A DNA stretch of 16,457 nt, taken from JBGPBY01 sp041481485 (GTDB lineage Bacteria; Acidobacteriota; Terriglobia; 20CM-2-55-15). Of this stretch, positions 14,868-16,457 are shown in pieces. Under the pieces are notes generated by a model, which had not been told where the DNA came from, made no database searches, and worked only from the letters and a program-made list of their open reading frames with translations. Position 1 is the first letter of the stretch. Each line of letters starts with the position of its first letter. The translations under genes were made by a program, and so were the position numbers. The stretch covers positions 1 through 16,457 of the forward strand of contig JBGPBY010000117.1 in NCBI GenBank assembly GCA_041481485.1, in the 5' to 3' direction.

Positions 14868-16096
14868 AGGGGTTGCCCGGATTTGGCCATTGGTTCAGAG
14901 GATTTGAAGGAACATGACAACGCGAGCCGCGAATTCAGTATCCATTCCAGCTTGTCTGCAGTTGCCGACCATGAGTACTTCGCTCGAATGACCGGCGAGA
15001 AGTTGCGGGCCTGAGATTTCTTTTCATTCGAATTCTGAATGAAATTGCGCATGTAATGCACGAGGTCCTCGACCGATCCAGCCTTGAACAGATCGCCGCA
15101 GCCTCCGCTCTGCCGCAAGATTCGATTTCCTCCCACGTCGGAAGCTATGAATGGAATGCCGCAGGCTGAAGCTTCGAGCAGCGCGTTTGAGAAGTTTTCA
15201 TAACGGCTGGGAAGGACAAACGCGTCCATGGCGCGATACCAGAATGGCAATCGCTGATGGTCAACTCCGGGATGGAATTTGATATGACCCGCTGCAATCT
15301 GTGGTTTGAGAATAGAGCGTACCGTCTGTTCGGCCTCGCCGCTCCCAAGAATCAGAAGACGTGAATGAGGATACGCCCGGGAGACTTGAGAAAATGCCTT
15401 TGCCAGAATATCCGCGCCCTTCAGTTCGGTAAGGCGGCCGACATAGCCAAAGACGCAGTGTCCGGCATCCCATCCCAGATTGCTGCGTTCGCTTTCTTCG
15501 GCAGGATGAAAGCGCGAGCCGTCCATACCAATGGACAACTCGGTGATGTGCTCTCCGAGGAATTGCTGCATTTGGAGAAACGCATCGCCGTCTGCCGATA
15601 CGATCGGAACCTTGCGGAGTTGAGGTTCATGATCTGCACTCAGCGGACCTGCCAGCCATAGCATCGTCGGACGAAACGCAGCAGCGAGAAGAGCCAGATC
15701 CAGACCATTGACGAATACCAGATCATAGTCGTTCCAGCGGTCTTCAAACATCTTGCCGATTCGCTTTGTGAATCGCAGGTTATACCAGCGAAAATTCCGC
15801 CACCCGAGTCCTTCCTGAAAACGATCCCACAATGGTCGAATCGAACTGCCGTTTGGAATTCTGCTCCCGAATATGGAAAGCCATTTTTGTCCTGACTGGC
15901 GGAACCACCAGCCCGAAACGGGCAATACCGTAAACAATTCCGGGAGAGTTACTGGATATCGGCCGAACGGATCCGCTGCGAACGCTGCATGAACCTGGTG
16001 TCCCCGGCGGGCAAATTCCGAAAAGAGATTTTTGACAAAGTTCTCACCGCCGCCTCTCAGCATGCCCAGTTCGGAATGTAGGATGAGTACTTTCAC
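14864..16096 (-). CDS. Family 4 glycosyltransferase
   Basis: A 410-residue GT-B enzyme. It starts at a GTG (16094-16096) with AAGG 6 bp upstream and reads MKVLILHSELGMLRGGGENF, with the glycine-rich loop at 14-17. The donor domain is textbook: VFGYVGRLTELKGADILAKA (215-234) with Arg221 and Lys226, LLILGSGEAE (247-256), the FWYRAMDAFVLPS segment (285-297) and ENFSNALLE (300-308), the EX7E motif. The last 25 residues are polar and low in conservation. It lies 17 bp after the deacetylase-like gene and overlaps the next glycosyltransferase as ATGA, so all belong to one operon. Donor and acceptor are unknown. Confidence 0.92.
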   Translation of the reverse strand: MKVLILHSELGMLRGGGENFVKNLFSEFARRGHQVHAAFAADPFGRYPVTLPELFTVLPVSGWWFRQSGQKWLSIFGSRIPNGSSIRPLWDRFQEGLGWRNFRWYNLRFTKRIGKMFEDRWNDYDLVFVNGLDLALLAAAFRPTMLWLAGPLSADHEPQLRKVPIVSADGDAFLQMQQFLGEHITELSIGMDGSRFHPAEESERSNLGWDAGHCVFGYVGRLTELKGADILAKAFSQVSRAYPHSRLLILGSGEAEQTVRSILKPQIAAGHIKFHPGVDHQRLPFWYRAMDAFVLPSRYENFSNALLEASACGIPFIASDVGGNRILRQSGGCGDLFKAGSVEDLVHYMRNFIQNSNEKKSQARNFSPVIRAKYSWSATADKLEWILNSRLALSCSFKSSEPMAKSGQPL

Positions 16097-16113
16097 ACGG
16101 AACCTTCAGGAAT

Positions 16114-16457
16114 TCAAATCATCGGGCGGCATTGCGAGATGGTTTCTCCAACCGAACGCCAGAGCACGCTTTTGTCCTGAACCGCACGTTCTATGAGCCG
16201 TCGAAGCTGTTGCCCAACGGCCGGGTCCCCGGGATGGTTGCTCGGAGCAGAGAACTCCCAATAGTGCGTCGCGACACAAAATGCGCCATTCACCGAGCGT
16301 GCCTTGTCAAATATGGCTTCGTTCTGCTCGAGCCGCGATGACGGTGTGACCGGATTGCCCGGAATCTCCCGGTGATCGCCCATATCGAGAACCCATGGAA
16401 CACCGGGCCCGCCGCTTAACCGCCACTGCCTGAGACGAAACCACGTTTTCCACGTCA
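16114..16457 (-). CDS. C-terminal part of a polysaccharide deacetylase-like protein (5' end outside the window)
   Basis: The minus-strand frame is open from the right edge to a stop at 16114; about 113 residues are visible and the start is missing. An internal ATG at 16381-16383 is not taken as the start because the frame continues upstream with sensible protein (WRLSGGPGVPWVLDMGDHRE). VNGAFCVATHYWEF, then LRRLIERAVQDKSVLWRSVG, resembles the end of polysaccharide deacetylase-like (NodB fold) proteins in surface-glycan loci, where a His-Tyr-Trp motif closes the active site and WRSVGE ends the barrel. The metal-binding motifs would be in the missing part, so the call is tentative. It shares the operon with the two downstream GT4 genes (17-bp gap). 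Confidence 0.7.
   Translation of the reverse strand, partial: TWKTWFRLRQWRLSGGPGVPWVLDMGDHREIPGNPVTPSSRLEQNEAIFDKARSVNGAFCVATHYWEFSAPSNHPGDPAVGQQLRRLIERAVQDKSVLWRSVGETISQCRPMI

Overview
The window is a bacterial cell-surface or exopolysaccharide locus. It has GC in the low-to-mid 50s by eye and tightly packed genes, many joined by 4-bp ATGA stop/start overlaps. No single gene fixes the host. The mix of an ABC-type glycan exporter, secreted beta-helix proteins, several GT4 glycosyltransferases, a four-helix-bundle (23S rRNA intervening-sequence type) gene and a B12-type radical SAM enzyme recalls Acidobacteriota or similar environmental Gram-negative bacteria. That is an inference of low confidence.

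Layout. (1) 1-240, minus: 3'-truncated four-helix-bundle gene, followed by a 404-bp gene-poor stretch (241-644) with a short tandem repeat and a plausible promoter. (2) 645-5827, plus: a five-gene operon encoding a Wzm-like ABC permease, a Wzt-like ATPase with a C-terminal glycan-recognition domain, a GT2 glycosyltransferase, a GT4 glycosyltransferase and a STELLO/DUF288-type glycosyltransferase. (3) A hairpin at 5827-5868 separates this operon from everything to the right, which runs on the minus strand and converges on it. (4) 5880-7163, minus: secreted beta-helix protein A. (5) 7386-10781, minus: a two-gene unit of a B12-binding radical SAM protein fused to a C-terminal DUF3050 (heme-oxygenase-like fold) domain, followed 6 bp later by a GT4 glycosyltransferase. 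(6) 11015-12358, minus: secreted beta-helix protein B, whose C-terminus carries a 21-bp/7-residue tandem repeat. (7) 12529-16457, minus: an operon of a truncated deacetylase-like gene, two GT4 glycosyltransferases and an O-antigen ligase/polymerase family membrane protein.

How it fits together. The cytoplasmic glycosyltransferases would build a lipid-linked glycan. Wzm/Wzt would export it, with Wzt reading the chain end. The O-antigen ligase-type protein would transfer or polymerise it on the outside of the inner membrane. The two beta-helix proteins are exported and could bind or process the polymer. The radical SAM-DUF3050 protein is the outlier: it joins a B12/SAM radical module to a putative metal-dependent oxidase-fold module in one chain. 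With its partner glycosyltransferase it may make or modify an unusual sugar, lipid or small-molecule group. It is the best candidate for undescribed biology here.

Limits: functions are read from motifs and remembered family patterns without any database search. Promoters and terminators are sequence-pattern calls only.
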